From assembly GCF_036373705.1 (NCBI RefSeq), contig NC_089863.1:7043357-7107356 (forward strand): a DNA stretch of 64,000 bases, in the 5' to 3' direction. A program made the translations under genes and the position numbers. This document shows positions 1-9,125 of the stretch, piece by piece (position 1 is the first letter of the stretch; every line of letters begins with the position of its first letter). The notes under the pieces are model-generated. The model was not told where the DNA came from. It worked only from the letters and a program-made list of their open reading frames with translations, and did not search any database. The DNA is from Amia ocellicauda. Its lineage: Eukaryota > Chordata > Actinopteri > Amiiformes > Amiidae.

Positions 1-484
1 GATGCTATCTGGGCTGTACGTGCACCTTCCCCAAGGGTGAGAGCTTTGCCTCTTGTTTTATGGAGGTGTAGATCTTAATGTCATTGCTTTCGTTTCATTC
101 CATCTTCTAATTGCACCAAGGTGTGGCTCTTTGGCTGCTGAAGTGCCCACCAGTAACTTGGGCTTTGCGGGGAATTGATTGAGGGTGGTGTGGTCACTTG
201 AAATCTTGATAGTGGGGCCTTTTCTCATATACCTCGCCCCAGGACCAAAAATTCAGCGCTGGCATTTCAGCCACACCAGCCCCCACCCAAGACCCAAAGC
301 AAGCAGACACGCCCTGCACCCTCACAGGCCATCTCCCACCATGCACACCGCCACCCCGGCTATTGCACTCGAGGGTAATGACAACATTTTGAGACAGGAC
401 GGAACAGGATTGCAACATAATGGAAAGAGATGAACACTTTATTGAGGCAGCATCATTGCTCTTCTGTAAGAGGCTGCCGTGATC
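1..484. other. Left spacer of the unit, no gene seen
   Basis: This segment is present in every unit except the truncated one, which keeps its first 190 bp or so. It has a T-rich first half and a C-rich stretch near 270-355. Frames beginning with TTG near base 179 on plus and an ATG on minus stay open through it, but both strands are open over the same bases, there is no recognisable domain and no promoter. I see no Pol III gene, snRNA or 5S match here. For Ser(GCT) this is the 3' flank, so the A-run content of bases 240-484 decides where its transcript could end. Confidence 0.7.
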
Positions 485-566
485 CGACGAGGATGGGATT
501 CGAACCCACGCGTGCACAGCACAACGGATTAGCAGTCCATCGCCTTAACCACTTGGCCACCTCGTC
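485..566 (-). tRNA. tRNA-Ser-GCT: tRNA-Ser(GCT)
   Basis: 82-nt type II tRNA with a long variable arm. Acceptor GACGAGG pairs fully with CCTCGTC, and the discriminator is G73 as in serine tRNAs. The anticodon loop CTGCTAA gives GCU, reading AGC/AGU. The A box is intact apart from a harmless A13 (ggccaag), and the B box is GGTTCGAATCC. The anticodon stem has one U-G pair from the rare acaacgg variant. No intron, no encoded CCA. The 3' flank reads CTCTTAC where other copies have a T4 run, and the first strong T-run is about 235 nt away, so termination may be poor. Charged by SerRS for cytosolic translation if expressed. Confidence 0.93.
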
Positions 567-680
567 TGCAGAGAGCCCTCCCCGTTGACATGCAAAGTAC
601 ATTTCAAGAAAAGTAACGTGTGAAATGGAACGACGAGGTGCAACTAGGAAAGCACCATGACTTTAATGGCTAAAGGAAGT

Positions 681-762
681 TGGCAACGGTGGGATTCTAA
701 CCCACGCCTCCAAAGAGACTGGAGCTTAAACGAAGCGCCTTAGACCACTCGGCCACGTTACC
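681..762 (-). pseudogene. Decayed tRNA-Leu copy, anticodon UAA (pseudo-Leu)
   Basis: 82 nt, about 87% identical to Leu(AAG) of the same unit (11 differences). Acceptor stem GGTAACG/CGTTGCC pairs well and includes A5-U68 in place of G5-C68, a paired change. A73 and a variable arm of leucine type are kept. Two faults are present in essentially every copy. The anticodon stem CTTCG/TCCAG has mismatches at 29-41 and 30-40. The T loop reads TTAGAAT, so the invariant C56 is A, which removes the G19-C56 contact and damages the B box. Loop TTTAAGC would give anticodon UAA. It is nearer to Leu(TAG) than to Leu(AAG) in the loop. No T4 run within 60 nt. Probably not an active gene. Confidence 0.85.
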
Positions 763-1146
763 ACACACAGCACGATGTCTACGGTCACACCTGCTTCAGT
801 CGTCTCACGTGGTGGACGCTTCTGCGTATCAACATTTTCAACAGCGCTGTTGACCTTTGCTGCTGTTGAAGATGCACCGAGTACATTAAGCATGAAAACA
901 TCCCAATCTGTACGGGCTCGAAAGGATTGTATTGTGATCCGCACATACTGCGCAGTGGACTCGTAGTCTGTTTGCACGCAGACACAAGACTTCACCTGAA
1001 TCGACGTCTTTTGACGAAACTAGATTAAATGCATAGGATTTGATCATTGAAATCATCATGACAATAACTTCATACATACATGCATGCGTGCATGCATGCT
1101 TACATACATCCAGACATACAAAGCGGTAAGACAGGGCCTTTACCCG
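763..1146. other. Central spacer between divergent Leu-type tRNA copies
   Basis: The spacer separates the 5' ends of pseudo-Leu (minus) and Leu(AAG) (plus), which point away from each other. It contains a short self-similar motif ctgttgacctttgctgctgttg near 847 and the simple repeat near 1071-1118. I see no TATA-like or snRNA-type upstream promoter that would be needed by either gene. The short unit class lacks bases equivalent to 847 onward. Confidence 0.6.
1071..1118. repeat. CATA/ATGC-rich simple repeat
   Basis: Imperfect tetranucleotide run: catacataca, then alternating tgcatgc blocks, then cttacataca. The core is a self-complementary alternating purine-pyrimidine tract, able to form a small cruciform or left-handed helix. 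It lies 29 bp upstream of Leu(AAG). It recurs at the same place in all L, M and M' units and is absent from S units. Length is nearly constant; the copy near 20130 has one extra T, and the one near 63805 has an A-to-G-type change (cacgcatgcg). Confidence 0.85.
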
Positions 1147-1228
1147 GGTAGCGTGGCCGAGCGGTCTAAGGCGCTGGATTAAGGCTCCAGTCTCTTCGGA
1201 GGCGTGGGTTCAAATCCCACCGCTGCCA
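1147..1228 (+). tRNA. tRNA-Leu-AAG: tRNA-Leu(AAG)
   Basis: 82-nt type II tRNA that, from memory, matches vertebrate Leu-AAG except A57 for G57 (both purines, allowed in the B box). Acceptor GGTAGCG/CGCTGCC, discriminator A73, anticodon stem CTGGA/TCCAG, and loop TTAAGGC, so the anticodon is AAG, read as inosine-AG after deamination (CUU/CUC/CUA). The variable arm is a CTC-TTCG-GAG hairpin with a stable UUCG-type loop. A box TGGCCGAGCGG and B box GGTTCAAATCC are intact. A T5 run lies 9 nt past the 3' end (1238-1242). No intron. Confidence 0.96.
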
Positions 1229-1782
1229 GCAGCCATGTTTTTGCCCGTCTTCAACGACCTGGTTGACGACTTTGCTAGGTTTCAGCAAGACTCCCAGGCG
1301 GCATCCAAATGAACCAAAAACACACAGTGGTCTGTATACAGTTGTGAATGTGGCCCCACAGGATCTTAATGCAGTGTTTCGTAGATGCAGGGTCAAGACC
1401 GGGGTCGTGGATGGACAAGCGGCGCACGCAACCTGGGAACAGAAACACACAGACGCACACCTGACGTTCATTACTTATGGCCCAAGTACCCGAGGAACGC
1501 TTGCTGATGGAGTGCAGGTGGACCCAGGGGCGTTGTGCGGCGCTGATTCCCTCAAACGAAAACAAATGATAATAAGGCACACGTGCAAGCTTAATAATAA
1601 CAGTTGGGAATAAGAAATGAGACAATGAGGTGAAAGCAAATCAAAACACAAAATAAAAGGCAATATAATGCCAACCAATATACACAACCATTTGAATAGA
1701 GAGAAGCGAATGATGAATGTAATAAAAATGAGAGATTAGAAGAGCTCATTAACACTGTCCGAAACATGAACTTTACATTCCT
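1229..1782. other. Right spacer of the unit, no gene seen
   Basis: It follows Leu(AAG), starting with its T5 terminator. Frames of 116 codons are open on both strands over much the same bases (plus frame from a TTG at 1263, minus frame ending there), which argues against coding. The last 200 bp are A-rich on the plus strand (aataaaa, aataaaaatgag). No poly(A)-tailed retroelement, SINE box or other repeat boundary was recognised. Confidence 0.65.
1238..1242 (+). terminator. Pol III T5 terminator of tRNA-Leu(AAG)
   Basis: Five Ts nine bases after the discriminator base, at the distance usual for Pol III tRNA genes. The same run stands at the same distance in all 22 Leu(AAG) copies, in contrast to Ser(GCT). 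Confidence 0.85.
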
Positions 1783-2266
1783 GATGCTATTTGGGCTGTA
1801 CGTGCACCTTCCCCAAGGGTGAGAGCTTTGCCTCTTGTTTTATGGAGGTGTAGATCTTAATGTCATTGCTTTCGTTTCATTCCATCTTCTAATTGCACCA
1901 AGGTGTGGCTCTTTGGCTGCTGAAGTGCCCACCAGTAACTTGGGCTTTGCGGGGAATTGATTGAGGGTGGTGTGGTCACTTGAAATCTTGATAGTGGGGC
2001 CTTTTCTCATATACCTCGCCCCAGGACCAACAATTCAGCGCTGGCATTTCAGCCACACCAGCCCCCACCCAAGACCCAAAGCAAGCAGACACGCCCTGCA
2101 CCCTCGCAGGCCATCTCCCACCATGCACACCGCCACCCCGGCTATTGCACTCGAGGGTAATGACAACATTTTGAGACAGGACGGAAAAGGATTGCAACGT
2201 AATGGAAAGAGATGAACACTTTATTGAGGCAGCATCATTGCTCTTCTGTAAGAGGCTGCCGTGATC

Positions 2267-2348
2267 CGACGAGGATGGGATTCAAACCCTCGCGTGCACA
2301 GCACAATGGATTAGCAGTCCATCGCCTTAACCACTCGGCCACCTCGTC
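2267..2348 (-). pseudogene. Decayed tRNA-Ser(GCT)
   Basis: The T loop reads TTTGAAT (C56 to U) and the T stem has an A50-A64 clash, so both the B box and the tertiary fold are damaged. Acceptor stem and anticodon are still sound. Confidence 0.75.
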
Positions 2349-2462
2349 TGCCGAAAGCGCTCCCCGTTGACATGCAAAGTACATTTCAAGAAAAGTAACG
2401 TGTGAAATGGAACGACGAGGTGCAACTAGGAAAGCACCATGACTTTAATGGCTAAAGGAAGT

Positions 2463-2544
2463 TGGCAACGGTGGGATTCTAACCCACGCCTCCAAAGAGA
2501 CTGGAGCTTAAACGAAGCGCCTTAGACCACTCGGCCATGTTACC
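2463..2544 (-). pseudogene. Pseudo-Leu(UAA)
   Basis: C56A and anticodon-stem mismatches as in 681-762; in addition A7 opposes C66 at the base of the acceptor stem. Confidence 0.82.
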
Positions 2545-3702
2545 ACACACAGCATGATGTCTACGGTCACACCTGCTTCAGTCGTCTCATGTGGTGGACG
2601 CTTCTGCGTATCAACATTTTCAACAGCGCTGTTGACCTTTGCTGCTGTTGAAGATGCACCGAGTACATTAAGCATGAAAACATCCCAATCTGTACGGGCT
2701 CGAAAGGATTGTATTGTGACCCGCACATACTGCGCAGTGGACTCGTAGTCTGTTTGCACGCAGACACAAGACTTCACCTGAATCGACGTCTTTTGACGAA
2801 ACTAGATTAAATGCATAGGATTTGATCATTGAAATCATCATGACAATAACTTCATACATACATGCATGCGTGCATGCATGCTTACATACATCCAGACATA
2901 CAAAGCGGTAAGACAGGGCCCTTCCCCGGGTAGCGTTTGTAGCGGAGTGCAGGTGGACCAAGGGGCGTTGTGCGGCGCTGATTCCCTCAAACGAAAACAA
3001 ATGATAATAAGGCACACGTGCAAGCTTAATAATAACAGTTGGGAATAAGAAATGAGACAATGAGGTGAAAGCAAATCAAAACACAAAATAAAAGGCAATA
3101 TAATGCCAACCAAAATACACAACCATATTGAATAGAGAGAAGCGAATGATGAATGTAATAAAAATGAGAGATTAGAAGAGCTCATTAACACCGTCCGAAA
3201 CATGAACTTTACATTCCTGATGCTATCTGGGGTGTACGTGCACCTTCCCCAAGGGTGAGAGCTTTGCCTCTTGTTTTATGGAGGTGTAGATCTTAATGTC
3301 ATTGCTTTCGTTTCATTCCATCTTCTAATTGCACCAAGGTGTGGCTCTTTGGCTGCTGAAGTGCCCACCAGTAACTTGGGCTTTGCGGGGAATTGATTGA
3401 GGGTGGTGTGGTCACTTGAAATCTTGATAGTGGGGCCTTTTCTCACATACCTCGCCCCAGGACCAAAAATTCAGCGCTGGCATTTCAGCCACACCAGCCC
3501 CCACCCAAGACCCAAAGCAAGCAGACACGCCCTGCACCCTCGCAGGCCATCTCCCACCATGCACACCGCCACCCCGGCTATTGCACTCGAGGGTAATGAC
3601 AACATTTTGAGACAGGACGGAACAGGATTGTAACGTAATGGAAAGAGATGAACACTTTATTGAGGCAGCATCATTGCTCTTCTGTAAGAGGCTGCCGTGA
3701 TC

Positions 3703-3784
3703 CGACAAGGATGTGATTCGAACCCACGCGTGCACAGCACAATGGATTAGCAGTCCATCGCCTTAACCACTCGGCCACTTCGTC
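3703..3784 (-). pseudogene. Weakened tRNA-Ser(GCT)
   Basis: Acceptor GACGAAG against CCTTGTC leaves an A6-C67 clash and a G4-U69 wobble; T stem has a G52-A62 clash (gatgtgatt). Anticodon and B-box core are kept. No nearby T4 run. Confidence 0.65.
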
Positions 3785-3898
3785 TGCCGAGAGCGCTCCC
3801 CGTTGACATGCAAAGTACATTTCAAGAAAAGTAACGTGTGAAATGGAACGACGAGGTGCAACTAGGAAAGCACCATGACTTTAATGGCTAAAGGAAGT

Positions 3899-3980
3899 TG
3901 GCAACGGTGGGATTCTAACCCACGCCTCCAAAGAGACTGGAGCTTAAACGAAGCGCCTTAGACCACTCGGCCTCGTTACC
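3899..3980 (-). pseudogene. Pseudo-Leu(UAA)
   Basis: Carries the common faults plus U8 to A (cctcgtt on plus), which also spoils the first base of the A box. Same variant at 8579, 13259 and 51517. Confidence 0.82.
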
Positions 3981-4363
3981 AGACACAGCACGATGTCTAC
4001 GGTCACACCTGTTTCAGTCGTCTCACGTGGTGGACGCTTCTGCGTATCAACATTTTCAACAGCGCTGTTGACCTTTGCTGCTGTTGAAGATGCACCGAGT
4101 ACATTAAGCATGAAAACATCCCAATCTGTACGGCTCGAAAGGATTGTATTGTGACCCGCACATACTGCGCAGTGGACTCGTAGTCTGTTTGCACGCAGAC
4201 ACAAGACTTCACCTGAATCGACGTCTTTTGACGAAACTAGATTAAATGCATAGGATTTGATCATTGAAATCATCATGACAATAACTTCATACATACATGC
4301 ATGCGTGCATGCATGCTTACATACATCCAGACATACAAAGCGGTAAGACAGGGCCGTTCCCCG

Positions 4364-4445
4364 GGTAGCGTGGCTGAGCGGTCTAAGGTGCTGGATTAAG
4401 GCTCCAGTCTCTTCAGAGGCGTGGGTTCAAATCCCACCGCTGCCA
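4364..4445 (+). tRNA. tRNA-Leu-AAG: tRNA-Leu(AAG), weak D-arm variant
   Basis: D stem GCT/GGT has two wobble pairs (U12-G23, G10-U25), and the variable-arm loop is TTCA in place of TTCG. Acceptor, anticodon, T arm and T5 terminator (4455-4459) are intact, so it may still function. Confidence 0.85.
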
Positions 4446-5484
4446 GCAGCCATGTTTTTGCCCGACTTCAACGACCTGGTTGACGACTTTGCTAGGTTTC
4501 AGCAAGACTCCCAGGCGGCATCCAAATGAACCAAAAACACACAGTGGTCTGTATACAGTTGTGAATGTGGCCCCACAGGATCTTAATGCAGTGTTTCGTA
4601 GATGCAGGGTCAAGACCGGGGTCGTGGATGGAAAAGCGGCGCACGCAACCTGGGAGCAGAAACACACAGACGCACACCTGACGTTCATTACTTATGGCCC
4701 AAGTACCCGAGGAACGCTTGCTGATGGAGTGCAGGTGGACCCAGGGGCGTTGTGCGGCGCTGATTCCCTCAAACGAAAACAAATGATAATAAGGCACACG
4801 TGCAAGCTTAATAATAAAAGTTGGGAATAAGAAATGAGACAATGAGGTGAAAGCAAATCAAAACACAAAATAAAAGGCAATATAATGCCATCCAAAATAC
4901 ACAACCATATTGAATAGAGAGAAGCGAATGATGAATGTAATAAAAATGAGAGATTAGAAGAGCTCATTAACACCGTCCGAAACATGAACTTTACATTCCT
5001 GATGCTATCTGGGCTGTACGTGCACCTTCCCCAAGGGTGAGAGCTTTGCCTCTTGTTTTATGGAGGTGTAGATCTTAATGTCATTGCTTTCGTTTCATTC
5101 CATCTTCTAATTGCACCAAGGTGTGGCTCTTTGGCTGCTGAAGTGCCCACCAGTAACTTGGGCTTTGCGGAGAATTGATTGAGGGTGGTGTGGTCACTTG
5201 AAATCTTGATAGTGGGGCCTTTTCTCATATACCTCGACCCAGGACCAAAAATTCAGCGCTGGCATTTCAGCCACACCAGCCCCCACCCAAGACCCAAAGC
5301 AAGCAGACACGACCTGCACCCTCGCAGGCCATCTCCCACCATGCACACCGCCACCCCGGCTATTGCACTCGAGGGTAATGACAACATTTTGAGACAGGAC
5401 GGAACAGGATTGCAACGTAATGGAAAGAGATGAACACTTTATTGAGGCAGCATCATTGCTCTTCTGTAAAAGGCTGCCGTGATC

Positions 5485-5566
5485 CGACGAGGATGGGATT
5501 CGAACCCACGCGTGCACAGCACAATGGATTAGCAGTCCATCGCCTTAACCACTCGGCCACCTCGTC
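5485..5566 (-). tRNA. tRNA-Ser-GCT: tRNA-Ser(GCT), sound copy with T4 terminator
   Basis: All stems pair, both boxes match consensus, anticodon GCU. The plus strand reads tgtaaaagg at 5465-5473, giving a T4 run 13 nt after the discriminator base. The best-formed Ser gene type in the array. Confidence 0.95.
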
Positions 5567-5680
5567 TGCAGAGAGCGCTCCCCGTTGACATGCAAAGTAC
5601 ATTTCAAGAAAAGTAACGTGTGAAATGGAACGACGAGGTGCAACTAGGAAAGCACCATGACTTTAATGGCTAAAGGAAGT

Positions 5681-5762
5681 TGGCAACGGTGGGATTCTAA
5701 CCCACGCCTCCAAAGAGACTGGAGCTTAAACGAAGCGCCTTAGACCACTCGGCCATGTTACC
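5681..5762 (-). pseudogene. Pseudo-Leu(UAA)
   Basis: Common C56A and anticodon-stem faults, plus A7-C66. Confidence 0.82.
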
Positions 5763-6599
5763 ACACACAGCACGATGTCTACGGTCACACCTGCTTCAGT
5801 CGTCTCATGTGGTGGACGCTTCTGCGTATCAACATTTTCAACAGCGAGGGTGGACCCAGGGGCTTTGTGCGTCGCTGATTCCCTCAAACGAAAACAAATG
5901 ATAATAAGGCACACGGGCAAGCTTAATAATAAAAGTTGGGAATAAGAAATGAGACAATGAGGTGAAAGCAAATCAAAACACAAAATAAAAGGCAATATAA
6001 TGCCAACCAAAATACACAACCATATTGAATAGAGAGAAGCGAATGATGAATGTAATAAAAATGAGAGATTAGAAGAGCTCATTAACACCGTCCGAAACAT
6101 GAACTTTACATTCCTGATGCTATCTTGGCTGTACGTGCACCTTCCCCAAGGGTGAGAGCTTTGCCTCTTGTTTTATGGAGGTGTAGATCTTAATGTCATT
6201 GCTTTCGTTTCATTCCATGTTCTAATTGCACCAAGGTGTGGCTCTTTGGCTGCTGAAGTGCCCACCAGTAACTTGGGCTTTGCGGGGAATTGATTGAGGG
6301 TGGTGTGGTCACTTGAAATCTTGATAGTGGGGCCTTTTCTCATATACCTCGCCCCAGGACCAAAAATTCAGCGCTGGCATTTCAGCCACACCAGCCCCCA
6401 CCCAAGACCCAAAGCAAGCAGACACGCCCTGCACCCTCGCAGGCCATCTCCCACCATGCACACCGCCACCCCGGCTATTGCACTCGAGGGTAATGACAAC
6501 ATTTTGAGACAGGACGGAACAGGATTGCAACGTAATGGAAAGAGATGAACACTTTATTGAGGCAGCATTATTGCTCTTCTGTAAGAGGCTGCCGTGATC

Positions 6600-6681
6600 C
6601 GACGAGGATGGGATTCGAACCCATGCGTGCACAGCACAATGGATTAGCAGTCCATCGCCTTAACCACTCGGCCACCTCGTC
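6600..6681 (-). tRNA. tRNA-Ser-GCT: tRNA-Ser(GCT)
   Basis: Sound cloverleaf. T stem has A49-U65 where the reference copy has G49-U65, a better pair. No nearby T4 run (CTCTTAC). Confidence 0.93.
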
Positions 6682-6795
6682 TGCCGAGAGCGCTCCCCGT
6701 TGACATGCAAAGTACATTTCAAGAAAAGTAACGTGTGAAATGGAACGACGAGGTGCAACTAGGAAAGCACCATGACTTTAATGGCTAAAGGAAGT

Positions 6796-6877
6796 TGGCA
6801 ACGGTGGGATTCTAACCCACGCCTCCAAAGAGACTGGAGCTTAAATGAAGCGCCTTAGACCACTCGGCCACGTTACC
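6796..6877 (-). pseudogene. Pseudo-Leu(UAA), A31 variant
   Basis: A31 restores one pair (A31-U39) in the anticodon stem (ttaaatgaag on plus), but mismatches 29-41, 30-40 and C56A remain. Confidence 0.82.
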
Positions 6878-7261
6878 ACACACAGCACGATGTCTACGGT
6901 CACACCTGCTTCAGTCGTCTCATGTGGTGGACGCTTCTGCGTATCAACATTTTCAACAGCGCTGTTGACCTTTGCTGCTGTTGAAGATGCACCGAGTACA
7001 TTAAGCATGAAAACATCCCAATCTGTACGGGCTCGAAAGGATTGTATTGTGACCCGCACATACTGCGCAGTGGACTCGTAGTCTGTTTGCACGCAGACAC
7101 AAGACTTCACCTGAATCGACGTCTTTTGACGAAACTAGATTAAATGCATAGGATTTGATCATTGAAATCATCATGACAATAACTTCATACATACATGCAT
7201 GCGTGCATGCATGCTTACATACATCCAGACATACAAAGCGGTAAGACAGTGCCTTTCCCCG

Positions 7262-7343
7262 GGTAGCGTGGCCGAGCGGTCTAAGGCGCTGGATTAAGGC
7301 TCCAGTCTCTTCGGAGGCGTGGGTTCAAATCCCACCGCTGCCA
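7262..7343 (+). tRNA. tRNA-Leu-AAG: tRNA-Leu(AAG)
   Basis: Identical to the reference copy at 1147-1228. T5 run at 7353-7357. Confidence 0.96.
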
Positions 7344-8382
7344 GCAGCCATGTTTTTGCCCGTCTTCAACGACCTGGTTGACGACTTTGCTAGGTTTCAG
7401 CAAGACTCCCAGGCGGCATCCAAATGAACCAAAAACACACAGTGGTCTGTATACAGTTGTGAATGTGGCCCCACAGGATCTTAATGCAGTGTTTCGTAGA
7501 TGCACGGTCAAGACCGGGGTCGTGGATGGACAAGCGGCGCACGCAACCTGGGAGCAGAAACACACAGACGCACACCTGACGTTCATTACTTATGGCCCAA
7601 GTACCCGAGGAACGCTTGCTGATGGAGTGCAGGTGGACCCAGGGGCGTTGTGCGGCGCTGATTCCCTCAAACGAAAACAAATGATAATAAGGCACACGGG
7701 CAAGCTTAATAATAAAAGTTGGGAATAAGAAATGAGACAATGAGGTGAAAGCAAATCAAAACACAAAATAAAAGGCAATATAATGCCAACCAAAATACAC
7801 AACCATATTGAATAGAGAGAAGCGAATGATGAATGTAATAAAAATGAGAGATTAGAAGAGCTCATTAACACCGTCCGAAACATGAACTTTACATTCCTGA
7901 TGCTATCTGGGCTGTACGTGCACCTTCCCCAAGGGTGAGAGCTTTGCCTCTTGTTTTATGGAGGTGTAGATCTTAATGTCATTGCTTTCGTTTCATTCCA
8001 TCTTCTAATTGCACCAAGGTGTGGCTCTTTGGCTGCTGAAGTGCCCACCAGTAACTTGGGCTTTGCGGGGAATTGATTGAGGGTGGTGTGGTCACTTGAA
8101 ATCTTGATAGTGGGGCCATTTCTCATATACCTCGCCCCAGGACCAAAAATTCAGCGCTGGCATTTCAGCCACACCAGCCCCCACCCAAGACCCAAAGCAA
8201 GCAGACACGCCCTGCACCCTCGCAGGCCATCTCCCACCATGCACACCGCCACCCCGGCTATTGCACTCGAGGGTAATGACAACATTTTGAGACAGGACGG
8301 AACAGGATTGCAACGTAATGGAAAGAGATGAACACTTTATTGAGGCAGCATCATTGCTCTTCTGTAAGAGGCTGCCGTGATC

Positions 8383-8464
8383 CGACAAGGATGTGATTCG
8401 AACCCACGCGTGCACAGCACAATGGATTAGCAGTCCATCGCCTTAACCACTCAGCCACCTCGTC
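8383..8464 (-). tRNA. tRNA-Ser-GCT: tRNA-Ser(GCT), weakened
   Basis: G52-A62 clash in the T stem, G4-U69 wobble in the acceptor, U12-G23 wobble in the D stem. Anticodon and B-box T loop intact. Confidence 0.7.
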
Positions 8465-8578
8465 TGCCGAGAGCGCTCCCCGTTGACATGCAAAGTACAT
8501 TTCAAGAAAAGTAACGTGTGAAATGGAACGACGAGGTGCAACTAGGAAAGCACCATGACTTTAATGGCTAAAGGAAGT

Positions 8579-8660
8579 TGGCAACGGTGGGATTCTAACC
8601 CACGCCTCCAAAGAGACTGGAGCTTAAACGAAGCGCCTTAGACCACTCGGCCTCGTTACC
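8579..8660 (-). pseudogene. Pseudo-Leu(UAA), A8 variant
   Basis: Same as 3899-3980. Confidence 0.82.
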
Positions 8661-9043
8661 AGACACAGCACGATGTCTACGGTCACACCTGTTTCAGTCG
8701 TCTCACGTGGTGGACGCTTCTGCGTATCAACATTTTCAACAGCGCTGTTGACCTTTGCTGCTGTTGAAGATGCACCGAGTACATTAAGCATGAAAACATC
8801 CCAATCTGTACGGCTCGAAAGGATTGTATTGTGACCCGCACATACTGCGCAGTGGACTCGTAGTCTGTTTGCACGCAGACACAAGACTTCACCTGAATCG
8901 ACGTCTTTTGACGAAACTAGATTAAATGCATAGGATTTGATCATTGAAATCATCATGACAATAACTTCATACATACATGCATGCGTGCATGCATGCTTAC
9001 ATACATCCAGACATACAAAGCGGTAAGACAGGTCCTTTCCCCG

Positions 9044-9125
9044 GGTAGCGTGGCTGAGCGGTCTAAGGTGCTGGATTAAGGCTCCAGTCTCTTCAGAGGC
9101 GTGGGTTCAAATCCCACCGCTGCCA
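9044..9125 (+). tRNA. tRNA-Leu-AAG: tRNA-Leu(AAG), weak D-arm variant
   Basis: Same sequence as 4364-4445; T5 run at 9135-9139. Confidence 0.85.

Larger units (their letters stand above)
1..1782. repeat. Unit 1, long form (L, 1,782 bp)
   Basis: Reference long unit. Order along the plus strand: left spacer, Ser(GCT) in minus, a 114-bp gap, pseudo-Leu in minus, a 384-bp central spacer with the ATGC-rich repeat, Leu(AAG) in plus, and a 554-bp right spacer. It shares the rare variants acaacggatt and gagagccctc with the last unit of the window. Confidence 0.95.
1783..3218. repeat. Unit 2, medium form (M, 1,436 bp)
   Basis: Leu(AAG) is deleted except for its first eight or nine bases (2929-2936). 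The scar reads tagcgtttgtagcggag, one base different from all other M units. Its Ser copy is the most decayed in the array. Confidence 0.93.
3219..5000. repeat. Unit 3, long form (L, 1,782 bp)
   Basis: First unit of higher-order block A, copy 1. It lacks one G in the central spacer (tgtacggctcg), and its Leu(AAG) and Ser copies are both of the variant type seen again at 7899 and 12579. Confidence 0.94.
5001..6115. repeat. Unit 4, short form (S, 1,115 bp)
   Basis: Central spacer is cut after tttcaacagcg and joined through two bases (ag) to ggtggaccc of the right spacer, removing 670 bp with the simple repeat and Leu(AAG). Ser and pseudo-Leu remain. Confidence 0.94.
6116..7898. repeat. Unit 5, long form (L, 1,783 bp)
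   Basis: Last unit of block A, copy 1. Opens with gatgctatcttggctg, a private base. Confidence 0.94.

Noticed and set aside
1-180. Possible snRNA, 7SK or protein-coding exon in the left spacer
   Set aside because: Compared by eye with U1, U2, U4, U5, U6, U11, 7SK and vault RNA and found no shared core. The minus-strand frame here has a stop in all but one unit.
179-433. 84-codon plus frame and 107-codon minus frame in the left spacer of nearly every unit
   Set aside because: The plus frame starts at TTG, and the minus frame runs through the T arm of the Ser gene. No protein family is recognisable; they are by-products of repetition.
577-600. Octamer-like atgcaaag upstream of Ser(GCT)
   Set aside because: One mismatch to the octamer ATGCAAAT, only about 25 bp from the gene, with no PSE or TATA. 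Ser(GCT) has its own internal promoter, so a snRNA-type promoter is not supported.
681-762. Suppressor or mis-decoding tRNA
   Set aside because: Anticodon UAA reads the leucine codon UUA, and the leucine identity features (A73, variable arm) are kept, so no decoding change is implied even if it were expressed.
774-800. Resemblance of tctacggtcacacc (gcctacggtcacacc in unit 25) to the start of 5S rRNA
   Set aside because: The match stops after about 15 bases and the 5S internal promoter (A box, C box) is absent, so neither a 5S gene nor a 5S-derived SINE is supported.
1141-1242. tRNA-derived SINE
   Set aside because: The Leu element is a complete 82-nt tRNA with a T5 terminator and no tRNA-unrelated tail, poly(A) or target-site duplication, and it always sits at the same place in the unit.
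1263-1613. 116-codon open frame after Leu(AAG), open in every long unit
   Set aside because: It starts at TTG, the opposite strand is open over the same bases for the same length, and there is no domain, splice signal or promoter. Conservation is explained by the sameness of the repeat units.
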